DNA from: Paludibacteraceae bacterium
Lineage (GTDB): Bacteria; Bacteroidota; Bacteroidia; Bacteroidales; Paludibacteraceae
Assembly (NCBI GenBank): GCA_905235505.1
Contig: CAJOMJ010000024.1
Span: forward strand, 1-40,663
DNA length: 40,663 bases
Direction: 5' to 3'
The translations under genes were made by a program, and so were the position numbers. Under the pieces are notes generated by a model. That model made no database searches. It had not been told where the DNA came from and saw nothing but the letters and a program-made list of their open reading frames with translations. Below, one piece after another: positions 7,445 to 16,313 of this stretch (its first letter is position 1; every line of letters starts with the position of its first letter).

Positions 7445-8470
7445 ATGAAGAAGATATTTCTAATCGTTTTTTCTGTTCTGTGCCTTGCTGCAGTAGCTGT
7501 CGGCATAGAGCAGTATTACCGGATGTTTGTATGCAATATCACTGCAAACGACGGAGATACGCATTTGTTATATGTATATCCTGATGCCTCGTTGGATAGC
7601 GTAATTGATGTTATTGCACAGACGCATGATATCGCTTCGCCATGGAATCTGCGCTTCCACTGCCGCCTCATGAAGTTCACCGCCCCGAAAGTAGGGTGCT
7701 ATATGCTCAATCAGAAAGAAGGCGATGTCGCACTCATAAGACGGCTGCGCGGCGGGGAACAGACTCCTGTCGAAGTCACTTTCAATCGTATCCGCACCCG
7801 CAGCCAACTCGCCAAACGTCTCTCGGAACAGCTGTTGATGGACTCTGCCGAAGTCGCACAGAGGCTCGAAAGCAATGAGTACATGTCTCAGTTCGGCTTA
7901 AAGCGCGAAACAGCAGTATGTCTCTTTATCCCTGACACTTACCAACTCTATTGGACCATATCTCCCGACGCTTTGTTCCAAAGAATGGAGAAAGAATACA
8001 AGCATTTCTGGACAGACGAGAGAGACAGAAAAGCCAAGAAGATAGGTCTTACCCGAGATGGCGTCGCCACCATCGCAAGCATTGCGGAAGAGGAGACCAA
8101 CAAAGATTTCGAATATCCCATCATAGCAGGTCTGTATCTCAATCGCCTTAACAAAGGTATGCCACTACAGGCATGCCCTACAATAAAATTCGCATGGCAG
8201 GATTTCTCTCTCAGGCGTATTCTCAACAGGCACCTTGAGATAGACTCGCCATACAACACCTATAAGAACGCAGGGCTCCCGCCCGGACCTATACGTATTC
8301 CCCGAGCCTCTACAATGGATGCCGTACTCAACTACACACCCAGCGACTACCTCTTTATGTGTGCCTCTGCCGATTTCAATGGCACTCACCATTTCTCCTC
8401 CACTTATGCCGAACATGCCCGATATGCCAAAGAATATCAGGCCGAGCTCAACAGGCGCAATATAAAATAA
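7445..8470 (+). CDS. mltG: Endolytic murein transglycosylase MltG
   Basis: MltG (YceG-like) is an inner-membrane lytic transglycosylase that cleaves nascent peptidoglycan strands. Started at 7445 the protein is 341 residues; an ATG at 7406 is in frame but lies upstream of the promoter. A single membrane anchor is at residues about 3-22 (IFLIVFSVLCLAAVAVGI), followed by a LysM-like region. The catalytic stretch ASIAEEETNKDF (about 211-222) carries the conserved Glu, and the downstream signature is NRLNKGMPLQACPT, then YNTYKNAGLPPGPI, SPYNTY and THHFSSTYAEH. It opens a plus-strand run with prmA, mnmE and yicC; prmA starts 12 nt later. Confidence 0.93.
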   Translation: MKKIFLIVFSVLCLAAVAVGIEQYYRMFVCNITANDGDTHLLYVYPDASLDSVIDVIAQTHDIASPWNLRFHCRLMKFTAPKVGCYMLNQKEGDVALIRRLRGGEQTPVEVTFNRIRTRSQLAKRLSEQLLMDSAEVAQRLESNEYMSQFGLKRETAVCLFIPDTYQLYWTISPDALFQRMEKEYKHFWTDERDRKAKKIGLTRDGVATIASIAEEETNKDFEYPIIAGLYLNRLNKGMPLQACPTIKFAWQDFSLRRILNRHLEIDSPYNTYKNAGLPPGPIRIPRASTMDAVLNYTPSDYLFMCASADFNGTHHFSSTYAEHARYAKEYQAELNRRNIK

Positions 8471-8482
8471 CACCACACTGCC

Positions 8483-9328
8483 ATGCAATACTCTCAGGTT
8501 CTATTCAATATTAAATCAGAATTCAATTTTGTGCAGGACATCCTGACACAGCAACTCGCTGACATCGGCTTCGAGAGTTTCTCAGAGGATGAGAATGGCA
8601 ATCTGTCCGCATATATTCAAACCGGCATCTTCAGCCCCGACAAACTTCAAGACCTCCTCAACTCCTTCCCCTTCGACGGGGTAACGCACCTTCAGACAAC
8701 TCTGTGCGAGGACAAGGACTGGAATGAAGAATGGGAGAAAAACTCGTTCCAACCTATTCAGATAGGCAACAGGTGCCTTATTCGTGCACCCTTCCATCAT
8801 ATCGGACACTCTTTTGAATATGAGGTGATTATCAACCCCAAGATGGCATTCGGCACAGGCACACATCAAACCACCTCACTCATTCTCAACCGACTGTTTC
8901 AGTTAGACCTCCGCAACAAGAGCCTGCTCGACATGGGCTGCGGCACCGCAGTATTGGCTATCTTGGCAAGAAAACTCGGAGCAACACCCGTCACCGCTGT
9001 CGATATTGACAACTGGTGCACCGAAAACGCTGCCGAAAACTGCCAACTCAACGGTATCAGCGACATCGACATCATTCTCGGAGACAGCAAGACCTTATGC
9101 GGCAGACACTTCGACATCATCCTTGCCAATATCAACCGCAATATCCTGCTCATGGACATGACCCGCTACTGTGATGCACTCAACACCGGTGGAACACTCA
9201 TTATGAGCGGGTTCTACGAAGATGACGTACCCGTCCTGCTTGCCAAAGCGGACAAACTCAATCTCAAGAAAGTAACCCTTGCAAGCAAAGACAACTGGGC
9301 TATGCTTCAACTCGAAAAAACAATCTGA
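8483..9328 (+). CDS. prmA: Ribosomal protein L11 methyltransferase
   Basis: PrmA methylates lysines and the N-terminus of ribosomal protein L11 using S-adenosylmethionine. At 281 residues it is slightly shorter than the E. coli enzyme. The N-terminal substrate-recognition domain (about 1-60) precedes DWNEEWEKNSFQPI (75-90), the FGTGTHQTT motif (about 118-126) typical of PrmA, SAM-binding motif I LLDMGCGTAVLAILA (about 146-160) with acidic VDID, and ANINRNIL (about 214-221), the NxxxN/NPxY-equivalent motif. It lies 12 nt after mltG and about 40 nt before mnmE, so it is likely in that operon. It is cytosolic. Confidence 0.94.
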   Translation: MQYSQVLFNIKSEFNFVQDILTQQLADIGFESFSEDENGNLSAYIQTGIFSPDKLQDLLNSFPFDGVTHLQTTLCEDKDWNEEWEKNSFQPIQIGNRCLIRAPFHHIGHSFEYEVIINPKMAFGTGTHQTTSLILNRLFQLDLRNKSLLDMGCGTAVLAILARKLGATPVTAVDIDNWCTENAAENCQLNGISDIDIILGDSKTLCGRHFDIILANINRNILLMDMTRYCDALNTGGTLIMSGFYEDDVPVLLAKADKLNLKKVTLASKDNWAMLQLEKTI

Positions 9329-9368
9329 CAACCGTAATACTCTCCAACAACCCGATACAACAACGCCA

Positions 9369-10691
9369 ATGTCAACTATCTGCGCAATATCAACTCCCGC
9401 CGGCATCGGAGGCATAGCCGTAATCAGAGTATCAGGCAAAGATGCTCTGACTATTGTTGACAGACTCTTCCGAGGCACACACACTCTCTCCGATGCCAAA
9501 GGTTACTCCCTTCACTACGGCACTATTGCTGACCTCGACGAAGTCATCGTTAGTGTCTTTCGCGCACCCCGCTCTTTCACTGGAGAAGATGTGGTCGAGA
9601 TAAGTTGCCACGGCTCCCTGTACATACAGCAGCAACTCCTTAACCTGCTCGTTGAGGCTGGCTGCCAAATAGCACAACCCGGAGAGTTCACACAACGCGC
9701 TTTTCTCAACGGCAAACTCGACCTTACTCAGGCTGAGGCTGTGGCTGACCTTATCGCCGCACAAAGCAAGGCTGCTCACAACATCGCCTTCAATCATATC
9801 AAAGGCGGCATTTCCGAGCAACTCAAACTACTGCGGGACAAACTGCTGAACCTCACCTCGCTGCTGGAACTTGAACTCGACTTCGCCGACCACGAAGAAC
9901 TTGAGTTCGCTGACAGAAGCGAACTGAGCCTCCTCGCTCAGGATATCGACAACCACATCAGCCGCCTTGTCGGCTCCTTCAAAGTGGGCAATGCCCTCAA
10001 AAACGGCATATCCGTCGCTATCGTCGGACCAACCAACGCCGGCAAGTCCACACTCCTCAATGCCCTGCTTGGAGAAGACAGGGCTATCGTTAGCGATGTT
10101 CATGGCACCACCAGAGACACTATCGAAGAGACCCTCACCATCAACGGCACTCTCTTCCGCCTTATCGACACTGCCGGTATCAGGCATACCGACAACCGTA
10201 TCGAAAGTATTGGCATTGAACGCTCCAAGCAGGCTGCAAGCAAAGCCGACATCATACTCTATGTCACCGATGCCACCCAAACCGGCAACGACGACATCCT
10301 CGCCGAAATAGATACCACAGACAAACACATAATCAGAATCTGCAACAAGGCTGACCTGCTCCTACTGCCGCCTGCACCTTGCGACTCGCACACTATCTAT
10401 ATCTCCGCCAAGAATGGCGATATACAGCCTCTCAAAGAAGCGCTCATCTCTCTCGCACCTCACTCCGACAGCAACTATATCCTCATCTCCAATGCAAGAC
10501 ACTATCAGGCACTTGTCAATGCGCAGTCTGCCATCAGACGGGTGCAGGATGGACTCAGCCAAGACCTCTCCGGCGAATTGCTCGCAATCGACCTACACGA
10601 CTGCCTCAACTCGCTCGGCGAGATAACAGGGGAGATAAGCTCGCAGGATGTCCTCAACAACATCTTCCAACACTTCTGTATCGGCAAGTAA
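9369..10691 (+). CDS. mnmE: tRNA uridine-5-carboxymethylaminomethyl(34) synthesis GTPase MnmE
   Basis: MnmE works with MnmG to modify U34 of the tRNA wobble position. The chosen ATG (9369, MSTICAIST) matches the conserved N-terminus; the longer frame from 9279 overlaps prmA and is not family-like. The product is 440 residues. Order: N-terminal tetrahydrofolate-binding domain (TPAGIGGIAVIRVSG, then the RSFTGEDVVEISCHG signature near residue 77), helical domain, and the inserted G domain with P-loop GPTNAGKST (about 220-228), G2 GTTRDTIEE, G3 DTAG and G4 NKADL. The C-terminus FCIGK provides the CxGK cysteine motif. It is cytosolic and co-directional with its neighbours. Confidence 0.96.
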   Translation: MSTICAISTPAGIGGIAVIRVSGKDALTIVDRLFRGTHTLSDAKGYSLHYGTIADLDEVIVSVFRAPRSFTGEDVVEISCHGSLYIQQQLLNLLVEAGCQIAQPGEFTQRAFLNGKLDLTQAEAVADLIAAQSKAAHNIAFNHIKGGISEQLKLLRDKLLNLTSLLELELDFADHEELEFADRSELSLLAQDIDNHISRLVGSFKVGNALKNGISVAIVGPTNAGKSTLLNALLGEDRAIVSDVHGTTRDTIEETLTINGTLFRLIDTAGIRHTDNRIESIGIERSKQAASKADIILYVTDATQTGNDDILAEIDTTDKHIIRICNKADLLLLPPAPCDSHTIYISAKNGDIQPLKEALISLAPHSDSNYILISNARHYQALVNAQSAIRRVQDGLSQDLSGELLAIDLHDCLNSLGEITGEISSQDVLNNIFQHFCIGK

Positions 10692-10714
10692 AACAATATT
10701 AAATCATAACATAT

Positions 10715-11596
10715 ATGTTAATGTCAATGACCGGCTACGGAAAAGCCGAATGCCAAATCCAAAACAAGAAATACATAGTCGAAATACGCTCGCTCAACTC
10801 CAAACAGATGGATATTAACCTCCGCCTCGCTCCGCTGTTTAGGGAGAAAGAACTTGATATAAGAACCATCCTCACCCAACAACTCGAGCGCGGGAAAGTC
10901 GATTGCTCCATCATGCCCGACAACAACGACACTGATACAACCGCCGCATATATCAATGTTCCCCTCCTCGATGCCTATGTCAAACAACTGCAGGATTTCG
11001 CCACACAACACCAGCTCGACTCCGACATTCTCGCTATCGCAATGAGAATACCTGATGTCACCAGACCCAACGAGAATAGCCAACTGTCTGACAACGACTG
11101 GCTCACGCTCAAAGACGCCCTGCAAAACGCCATCAGTCAGTTCAACAACTTCCGCAGGCAGGAAGGGCAGGCGCTGCAAAACATGTTCACCGAGAAACTT
11201 AACGACATATCCGAGCTGCTCTCGCAGGTAGAGCCGCTTGAGAAAGAGCGTATCAGTAAAATCCGGACTCGGCTGGAAGACAACCTGCGCCTCCTCTCAC
11301 AAGAGACTCAGCAAGCCACCGACCGCAACCGCCTCGAACAGGAAATGATTTACTACCTCGAGAAACTCGACATAACAGAAGAAAAAGTCAGACTCGCCAA
11401 CCATATCCGCTATTTCTTCCAGACAATGCAGGAAGAAACAGGAGTAGGCAAAAAACTCGGCTTCGTCGCACAGGAAATGGGCAGAGAAATCAACACCCTC
11501 GGCAGCAAATCCAACAACTCCGAAATGCAGATTATCGTCGTCAAAATGAAAGACATCCTCGAACAAATCAAAGAACAAATCCTCAACGTCCTCTAA
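10715..11596 (+). CDS. YicC family endoribonuclease
   Basis: The 293-residue product starts MLMSMTGYGKAE, the diagnostic N-terminus of the YicC/YloC family (usually M-x-x-SMTGYG), and ends with the family signature KKLGFVAQEMGREINTLGSKSN followed by a helix to EQILNVL. Family members are Mn-dependent endoribonucleases implicated in RNA turnover. The middle (about 120-230) is coiled-coil-like with many Glu, Gln and Arg. It follows mnmE by 23 nt. The usual neighbour gmk comes next, 314 nt later, separated by an odd C-rich repeat region, so the yicC-gmk association known from many bacteria is kept. Confidence 0.92.
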   Translation: MLMSMTGYGKAECQIQNKKYIVEIRSLNSKQMDINLRLAPLFREKELDIRTILTQQLERGKVDCSIMPDNNDTDTTAAYINVPLLDAYVKQLQDFATQHQLDSDILAIAMRIPDVTRPNENSQLSDNDWLTLKDALQNAISQFNNFRRQEGQALQNMFTEKLNDISELLSQVEPLEKERISKIRTRLEDNLRLLSQETQQATDRNRLEQEMIYYLEKLDITEEKVRLANHIRYFFQTMQEETGVGKKLGFVAQEMGREINTLGSKSNNSEMQIIVVKMKDILEQIKEQILNVL

Positions 11597-11910
11597 CCCC
11601 CACTTTTTACCCGAAACATTCTACCCGTCCCCGCACCCTTTTACCCGTAACACCTCACCCAAAATATACCCGTTTCCCCGTAACACCTCTCCCACATAAT
11701 ACCCTCATACCCGAAACATATACCCGCACCCCCACCCGTTTACCCGTGAAATTCCCCTGCCTTGAAAATTTAACAAAAAGTCGTTTTTTCACACATACCG
11801 CCAAGCCGTCGTCATGCTATCTCTAAGCCGAGTGTTAGCCATCTCTAAATTTAACAAAAAGTCGCTTTTTCTATATACACCCATCTCGAATAACAGATAA
11901 AATAACCGTT
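11597..11910. repeat. C-rich (TACCCG)-type repeat region
   Basis: This 314-nt gap contains no gene. Positions 11597-11757 are nearly G-free on the plus strand and hold about eight TACCCG units, several followed by AAACAT or TAACAC. Two copies of a 25-nt direct repeat (11766-11790 and 11847-11871, one mismatch) centre on AACAAAAAGTCG plus a T-run. The core AAAAAGTCGTTTTTT occurs again on the minus strand at 40120-40134, next to a similar GGGTA-rich stretch. No promoter of the usual type for gmk is obvious. Confidence 0.8.
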
Positions 11911-12468
11911 ATGATACTTATCTTTTGTGCCCCCTCAGGCTCTGGAAAGAGCACCTTTGTAAAGCATCTCCTCACTTGCTACAACAACTTCGAGTTGTCC
12001 GTCTCTGCCACCTCACGCCCCCCACGTGGAACCGAGCAACATGGAGTGGAATACTATTTCCTCTCCGCAGCAGAATTCCGGCAACTCATTGCCGACGATA
12101 AACTCATCGAGTATCAGGAAGTCTATAAAGACTACTTCTATGGTACCCTCCGGAGTGAAATCGACAGAATACAGCAAAACGGACACCATGTCGTCTTTGA
12201 CGTTGATGTCAAAGGAGGACTCAATCTCAAAAAGATATTTGGCGGCAATGCCTTGTCCGTGTTCATACAACCCCCTTCTATCGAGGAACTTAGGCATCGG
12301 CTCGAAGGTAGAGGCACCGACTCCGAAGATATGATTCGGCAACGGCTTGCCAAAGCCTCTGTCGAACTGCAGGATGCACCCTTCTTCGACCACATCATCG
12401 TCAATGATGACCTGAACACCGCTCTCGCACAACTCGACGAACTACTCAAACAATACCACCTCATCTGA
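11911..12468 (+). CDS. gmk: Guanylate kinase
   Basis: Gmk phosphorylates GMP to GDP with ATP in nucleotide metabolism. It is 185 residues, near the normal bacterial length (about 190-205). P-loop APSGSGKST lies at residues 6-14, followed by the GMP-binding SATSRPPRGTEQHGVEYYFLS segment (32-52), VDVKGGLNLKK (98-108) and the lid with ELRHRLEGRGTDSEDMIRQRL. The stop TGA shares its A with the ATG of nadD (TGATG), predicting translational coupling. It is cytosolic and the assignment is secure. Confidence 0.96.
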   Translation: MILIFCAPSGSGKSTFVKHLLTCYNNFELSVSATSRPPRGTEQHGVEYYFLSAAEFRQLIADDKLIEYQEVYKDYFYGTLRSEIDRIQQNGHHVVFDVDVKGGLNLKKIFGGNALSVFIQPPSIEELRHRLEGRGTDSEDMIRQRLAKASVELQDAPFFDHIIVNDDLNTALAQLDELLKQYHLI

Positions 12469-13046
12469 TGAATATCGGCATCTTTTCCGGCTCCTTCAAC
12501 CCCATCCACCTTGGTCATACAAGTCTGGCACAGTATATCTGCACACACTGCAACCTTGACGAAGTGTGGCTCATGGTCTCGCCTAACAACCCGCTTAAAG
12601 ACAAGTCCGCGTTGTGGGACGAAAACCTCAGGCTCAGGTTGGCAAGAGTCGCAACAAGAGACTTGCCCCGTATCATACCTTCCGACTTCGAGTTTCACCT
12701 CCCGAGACCGTCTTATACCGTAGATACTCTCAAGCAACTCACGTCCGCTTACCCCTGCCACACCTTCTCCCTCATTATCGGGTCAGACAACCTGACTATC
12801 TTCAACCAATGGAAAGACTATAACTATATTCTCCTGCACTACCCCGTAATAGTATATCCCCGTAAGGGCGACAATATAGCAGCACTGAAGACACTCTATC
12901 CCCAAATAACCATACTCGAACATGCACCCGAGTTTGACGTCTCTTCAACCATGATCCGACAGAAACTTATGGCAGGTGAAAGCATTGACAAATGGGTCGA
13001 TACCGAAGTAAATAACATTTTGATAAAAGAATATTTGCAAGATTGA
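12468..13046 (+). CDS. nadD: Nicotinate-nucleotide adenylyltransferase
   Basis: NadD joins nicotinate mononucleotide with ATP to make deamido-NAD in NAD biosynthesis; nadC for the preceding step is also in this window (28132). The product is 192 residues. The nucleotidyltransferase signature GSFNPIHLGH (8-17) contains the HxGH motif, LMVSPNNPLK (35-44) binds substrate, and the C-terminal SSTMIRQKL (about 162-170) is the ISSTxxR motif. Its start overlaps the gmk stop by one base, indicating coupled translation. It is cytosolic. Confidence 0.95.
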   Translation: MNIGIFSGSFNPIHLGHTSLAQYICTHCNLDEVWLMVSPNNPLKDKSALWDENLRLRLARVATRDLPRIIPSDFEFHLPRPSYTVDTLKQLTSAYPCHTFSLIIGSDNLTIFNQWKDYNYILLHYPVIVYPRKGDNIAALKTLYPQITILEHAPEFDVSSTMIRQKLMAGESIDKWVDTEVNNILIKEYLQD

Positions 13047-13121
13047 TTTTTTTGTTGTAATTTCGTAGCCGAAAAATTAGGGTCTCCCTATAATATAAAT
13101 TTTAACAAACAATTATTATCT

Positions 13122-13358
13122 ATGATAACCACATTCAATAAGTTACGCGCTGTCAAAGACAGCCTCCCAAGCGGTAGCATGAACGCTATCGCTGAAGAAT
13201 TGGGCATCACTGCCGATGAAGTAAGAACATATTTCGGAGGAAAAGCCGAAGATGGTACCGGCATCCATATCGAACCCGGACCTGACGGAGGACTCGTCAC
13301 ACTTGATGACACGCGAATCCTTGAAGTCGCATTGCGCATTGCGTGGGAAAACCGCTGA
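13122..13358 (+). CDS. Small conserved HTH-like protein
   Basis: The 78-residue protein has an N-terminal helical segment (NKLRAVKDSLPSGSMNAIAEE) followed by LGITADEVRTYFGG, which reads as a helix-turn-helix recognition unit, then a GIHIEPGPDGGLVTLDD strand segment and a short C-terminal helix. Similar short proteins annotated only as DNA-binding are widespread in Bacteroidetes; the exact role is not known. The upstream TAATTTCG (about 13059) is one base off the -7 consensus. It is followed by a strong hairpin, so it is probably a monocistronic, well-expressed gene. Function is inference from the helix pattern. Confidence 0.7.
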   Translation: MITTFNKLRAVKDSLPSGSMNAIAEELGITADEVRTYFGGKAEDGTGIHIEPGPDGGLVTLDDTRILEVALRIAWENR

Positions 13359-13387
13359 AATGCCAATACTACAACTCTGCAACATTA

Positions 13388-13430
13388 GCAAAGAAGACGC
13401 TCTAATGGGTATTAGAACGGCTTTCTTTGC
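13388..13430 (+). terminator. Hairpin terminator after small HTH-like gene
   Basis: Stem GCAAAGAA/TTCTTTGC (13388-13395/13423-13430) encloses inner TCTAAT/ATTAGA with GGGT loop. It lies 30 nt after the stop. The U-run is within the stem. Confidence 0.6.
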
Positions 13431-13474
13431 ATTATCATAAATATTAGTCTGTAACATTTTAAAACCCTGAAGAA

Positions 13475-14350
13475 ATGAAAAAACGTATCCTCGTTGTTTT
13501 TACCGCTATCACACTCGCATTACCCTCCTTCGCTTGGGAATTCCCCGGATTCGAATGGAATGTGGGAGCAGATGTCACATCTTCTTACCTCTGGCGTGGT
13601 CTGAACTTCGGCGGACTTGCTTTACAACCCGACCTCATGGTTGGCTATGGTGGACTACAACTTGAAACTTGGGCAAACCTCAGTCCAGCTGACTGGACTT
13701 TCAAACCGCTTCCGGATTACGAAAGCGCCTTTGTCCCCGAACTCGATCTGACACTCTCCTACCGTATCTTCGGCTTCAAAGTAGGACTCACACACATGTA
13801 CTATTTCGACGGGTCCAAATTCCTTGATGTCAGAAAAGTGCCCTCACTCGAAGACTACAACAACGGCAACTACGGAGGACACCAGACAGAAGTCTTTGCC
13901 GAGTTCAACCTCGATGAAATAGTGGAAGAACTGCCCCTCCATATCGGATGGTACACCTTCATCCTCGGAGACGACTACATCGAAATATACGACGATGACG
14001 ACAACCTCACCGGTATCAAACGCGCTTACTCTTCCTATTTCGACGTATCCTACCAGTTCGGATTACCATTAGGATTCTCTATTACCCCTACCGTAGGTAT
14101 GACTCCGTGGAAAGGTATGTATAACTACTACGAAGAGAACTTCTCCGTAAACAATGTATCACTTAAGCTCAACTGGGAGCACGAATTTACCGACCATTTC
14201 GCTATCGACGTGTATGCTCAGGGAATGGTTAATACCGCAGGTATAAATAAAGACAACGTGTGGCCCAAGCTCTCACAGTCATATAGTATGGATTACGAGA
14301 AGAGCCGTCGTCTGCACTTCGCTGTCGGTGTCGGAATCTGGTTCTATTGA
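13475..14350 (+). CDS. Outer-membrane beta-barrel protein (TorF-like porin)
   Basis: This 291-residue protein has a signal peptide (MKKRILVVFTAITLALPSFA, cleavage before WEFPG). The mature chain is a series of alternating hydrophobic beta-strands, e.g. WNVGADVTSSYLWRGLNFGG near the start (a pattern typical of TorF/MipA-like putative porins), strongly acidic loops (YDDDDNLTG) and a final strand RLHFAVGVGIWFY ending in an aromatic residue, the outer-membrane insertion signal. It is likely a 12-stranded outer-membrane pore of unknown substrate. It has no partner gene nearby; apbE follows by 33 nt and may be co-transcribed. Confidence 0.75.
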   Translation: MKKRILVVFTAITLALPSFAWEFPGFEWNVGADVTSSYLWRGLNFGGLALQPDLMVGYGGLQLETWANLSPADWTFKPLPDYESAFVPELDLTLSYRIFGFKVGLTHMYYFDGSKFLDVRKVPSLEDYNNGNYGGHQTEVFAEFNLDEIVEELPLHIGWYTFILGDDYIEIYDDDDNLTGIKRAYSSYFDVSYQFGLPLGFSITPTVGMTPWKGMYNYYEENFSVNNVSLKLNWEHEFTDHFAIDVYAQGMVNTAGINKDNVWPKLSQSYSMDYEKSRRLHFAVGVGIWFY

Positions 14351-14383
14351 TATCTTATAACACACACCGCCTGATTTACAATT

Positions 14384-15403
14384 GTGGATAAACGTTGGAT
14401 GAAAATATCGTTTGCTTTACTTTTTACCGCAGTAGCGGCTTTCTTCCTGTGGGCATATCCTGACAGAGAGGAAGAACAACGCTATTACTGCAATCAGGGA
14501 TATATCTTTGGCACTTACTATAATATTAGGTACAGTTCCGGCAAAGACCTTGAGAAAGGAATACTGAAAACCCTGAAAGAGTTTGACAATAGTCTCTCCA
14601 CGTTCAACCCCAAGTCAACCATCAGCCGTATCAATCAGAACAAAAGCGAAGATACCGACGAGCATTTCAGGCTTATGTACAACAATGCCCTGCAAATATG
14701 GCAGTTGTCTGATGGAGCTTTCGACATAACTGTAGCACCATTGGTCAACGCTTGGGGATTCGGCTTCAGCAATAAGGAAGACATTACCGGCAACCTCATT
14801 GACAGCCTCCTGCAATATGTCGGCATGCAACACATAAGCCTCGAGGGCAAACTACTTAAGAAATCCGACCCGCATATCATGCTCGACGCAAGTGCTATAG
14901 CTAAAGGACAAGCATGCGATGTCGTGGCTGAATATCTCCTCAGTCAAGGCTGCGACGACCTTCTGGTTGATATAGGCGGTGAGATAGTTCTCCGAGGACT
15001 GAACGACAGTGGTGAACCATGGCGGGTAGGTATAACCAAACCCGAGGACGACCCTATCGGTAAACAAAACGATATTCAGCAAATCATCTCTTCCACATCC
15101 CTTGCTATGGCAACCTCCGGCAACTATAGACAGTTCTATTATGATAACGGCATCCGGCGCTCACATACCATCGACCCCAGAACCGGCTTCCCCGTTAACC
15201 ACTCCCTCCTCTCCGCCACTGTCGTTGCTGACAACTGCATGACTGCCGACGCTCTTGCTACTGCATGCATGGTCTTGGGAAAAGACAGTGCTCTCGATAT
15301 GATAAACAAACTCAACTATGCAGAATGCTATCTTATCTGTGCCGACGCCGACAGCACAAACATATTTATGTCTGACGGCATGAAACAATTGATAGGAGAA
15401 TAA
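14384..15403 (+). CDS. apbE: FAD:protein FMN transferase
   Basis: ApbE attaches FMN covalently to threonine residues of membrane flavoproteins such as the Rnf and Na+-NQR subunits. Started at GTG 14384 it has 339 residues; ATG 14399 (MKISFALLF) would give 334 and is equally possible. The N-terminus has one membrane span (about 8-24), without a lipobox although many relatives are lipoproteins. Motifs seen: FGTYYNIRY, DASAIAKGQACDVVAEYL (FAD/Mg site, about 166-183), VDIGGEIVLRG (about 194-204), and HTIDPRTGFPV followed by TADALATACMVLG, the Mg-binding C-terminal region. It is active on the periplasmic side. No target flavoprotein gene is in the window. Confidence 0.93.
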   Translation: MDKRWMKISFALLFTAVAAFFLWAYPDREEEQRYYCNQGYIFGTYYNIRYSSGKDLEKGILKTLKEFDNSLSTFNPKSTISRINQNKSEDTDEHFRLMYNNALQIWQLSDGAFDITVAPLVNAWGFGFSNKEDITGNLIDSLLQYVGMQHISLEGKLLKKSDPHIMLDASAIAKGQACDVVAEYLLSQGCDDLLVDIGGEIVLRGLNDSGEPWRVGITKPEDDPIGKQNDIQQIISSTSLAMATSGNYRQFYYDNGIRRSHTIDPRTGFPVNHSLLSATVVADNCMTADALATACMVLGKDSALDMINKLNYAECYLICADADSTNIFMSDGMKQLIGE

Positions 15404-15429
15404 AATTTGCATATTCCGATAAAAGTTTG

Positions 15430-15437
15430 TACCTTTG
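15430..15437 (+). promoter_or_regulatory. bamD promoter -7 element
   Basis: TACCTTTG lies 18 nt before the bamD ATG at 15455 and downstream of the earlier in-frame start at 15407, which it rules against. Confidence 0.65.
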
Positions 15438-15454
15438 TCGGCTTTTTTGGTAAG

Positions 15455-16255
15455 ATGAATAAAAAGGGTTTTATATTAGCTATGATTATGGTACTTGCCG
15501 CCTCCTGCGGCGAATACCAGAAACTGCTTAAGTCTGCCGACCCTGAACTCAAATACGAAAAGGCTGTTGACTACTTCAATCAGAAGAAATACGCCAAAGC
15601 CGTTACTCTGTTTGACGATGTTTCTACTTACTACAGAGGCACTGAACGAAGCCAGGATGTGCTCAATTATTTAGCACGTTGCTATGTCGGACAGAAAAAC
15701 TACTCGTCAGCCGCAGAGTATTATCAGATATACATACGCAACTATCCTAAAGGAAGATATATCATTGAAGCACGGTATATGGTCGGGCACTGCTACGCTC
15801 TTGACTCACCCGATGCGAGACTTGACCAGACTATGACCAAAGATGCTATTAACTACTTGACCGATTTCGTTGACCTGTTCCCCGAGAGCGAATATGCTCC
15901 CCAAGCATACGAAGAGATAGAAGCCATGAACAACAAACTGGCACTCAAAGAATTCTATTCTGCCAAATTATACTATAACCTCGGCTCTTACCTCGGAAAC
16001 AACTATGAATCCTGCGTTATCGTTTCACGTAATGCACTGAGAAACTATCCCGGAAACATCTATCAGGAAGAATTCAGCTGGCTCATTCTGCAATCCAAGT
16101 ATCAGCAAGTACTTATGAGTGTAAGCGAAAGACGACAGGAAAGAGCACAAGATACTGAAGACGAATGTTACAGTTTCCTTACTGAGTTCCCCCAGTCCAA
16201 ACACCGTAAGGCAGCGGAGAAAATTCAGACCGAACTCATCAAAATAAGCAAATAA
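15455..16255 (+). CDS. bamD: Outer-membrane assembly lipoprotein BamD
   Basis: BamD is the essential lipoprotein partner of BamA in the outer-membrane beta-barrel assembly machine. The start at 15455 gives 266 residues with lipoprotein signal MNKKGFILAMIMVLAASC; Cys18 would be lipidated. The mature part has about five TPR repeats: KYEKAVDYFNQKKYAKAVTL, VLNYLARCYVGQKNYSSAAEYY and YIEARYMVGHCY-type helices are clear. The gene order bamD-rpoZ-coaBC is a typical Bacteroidetes arrangement and supports the call over a generic TPR lipoprotein. It has its own promoter and is followed by rpoZ after 58 nt. Confidence 0.92.
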   Translation: MNKKGFILAMIMVLAASCGEYQKLLKSADPELKYEKAVDYFNQKKYAKAVTLFDDVSTYYRGTERSQDVLNYLARCYVGQKNYSSAAEYYQIYIRNYPKGRYIIEARYMVGHCYALDSPDARLDQTMTKDAINYLTDFVDLFPESEYAPQAYEEIEAMNNKLALKEFYSAKLYYNLGSYLGNNYESCVIVSRNALRNYPGNIYQEEFSWLILQSKYQQVLMSVSERRQERAQDTEDECYSFLTEFPQSKHRKAAEKIQTELIKISK

Positions 16256-16313
16256 TATCTTCTTCATTAAGATATTCACTAACATACACGACTAACAATT
16301 AAGATTAAAATAT

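Noticed and set aside
13388-13430. Third copy of the structured element
   Set aside because: It shares only AGCAAA, GACGCTC and GGCTTT words; it lacks the outer stems and is better explained as a terminator.
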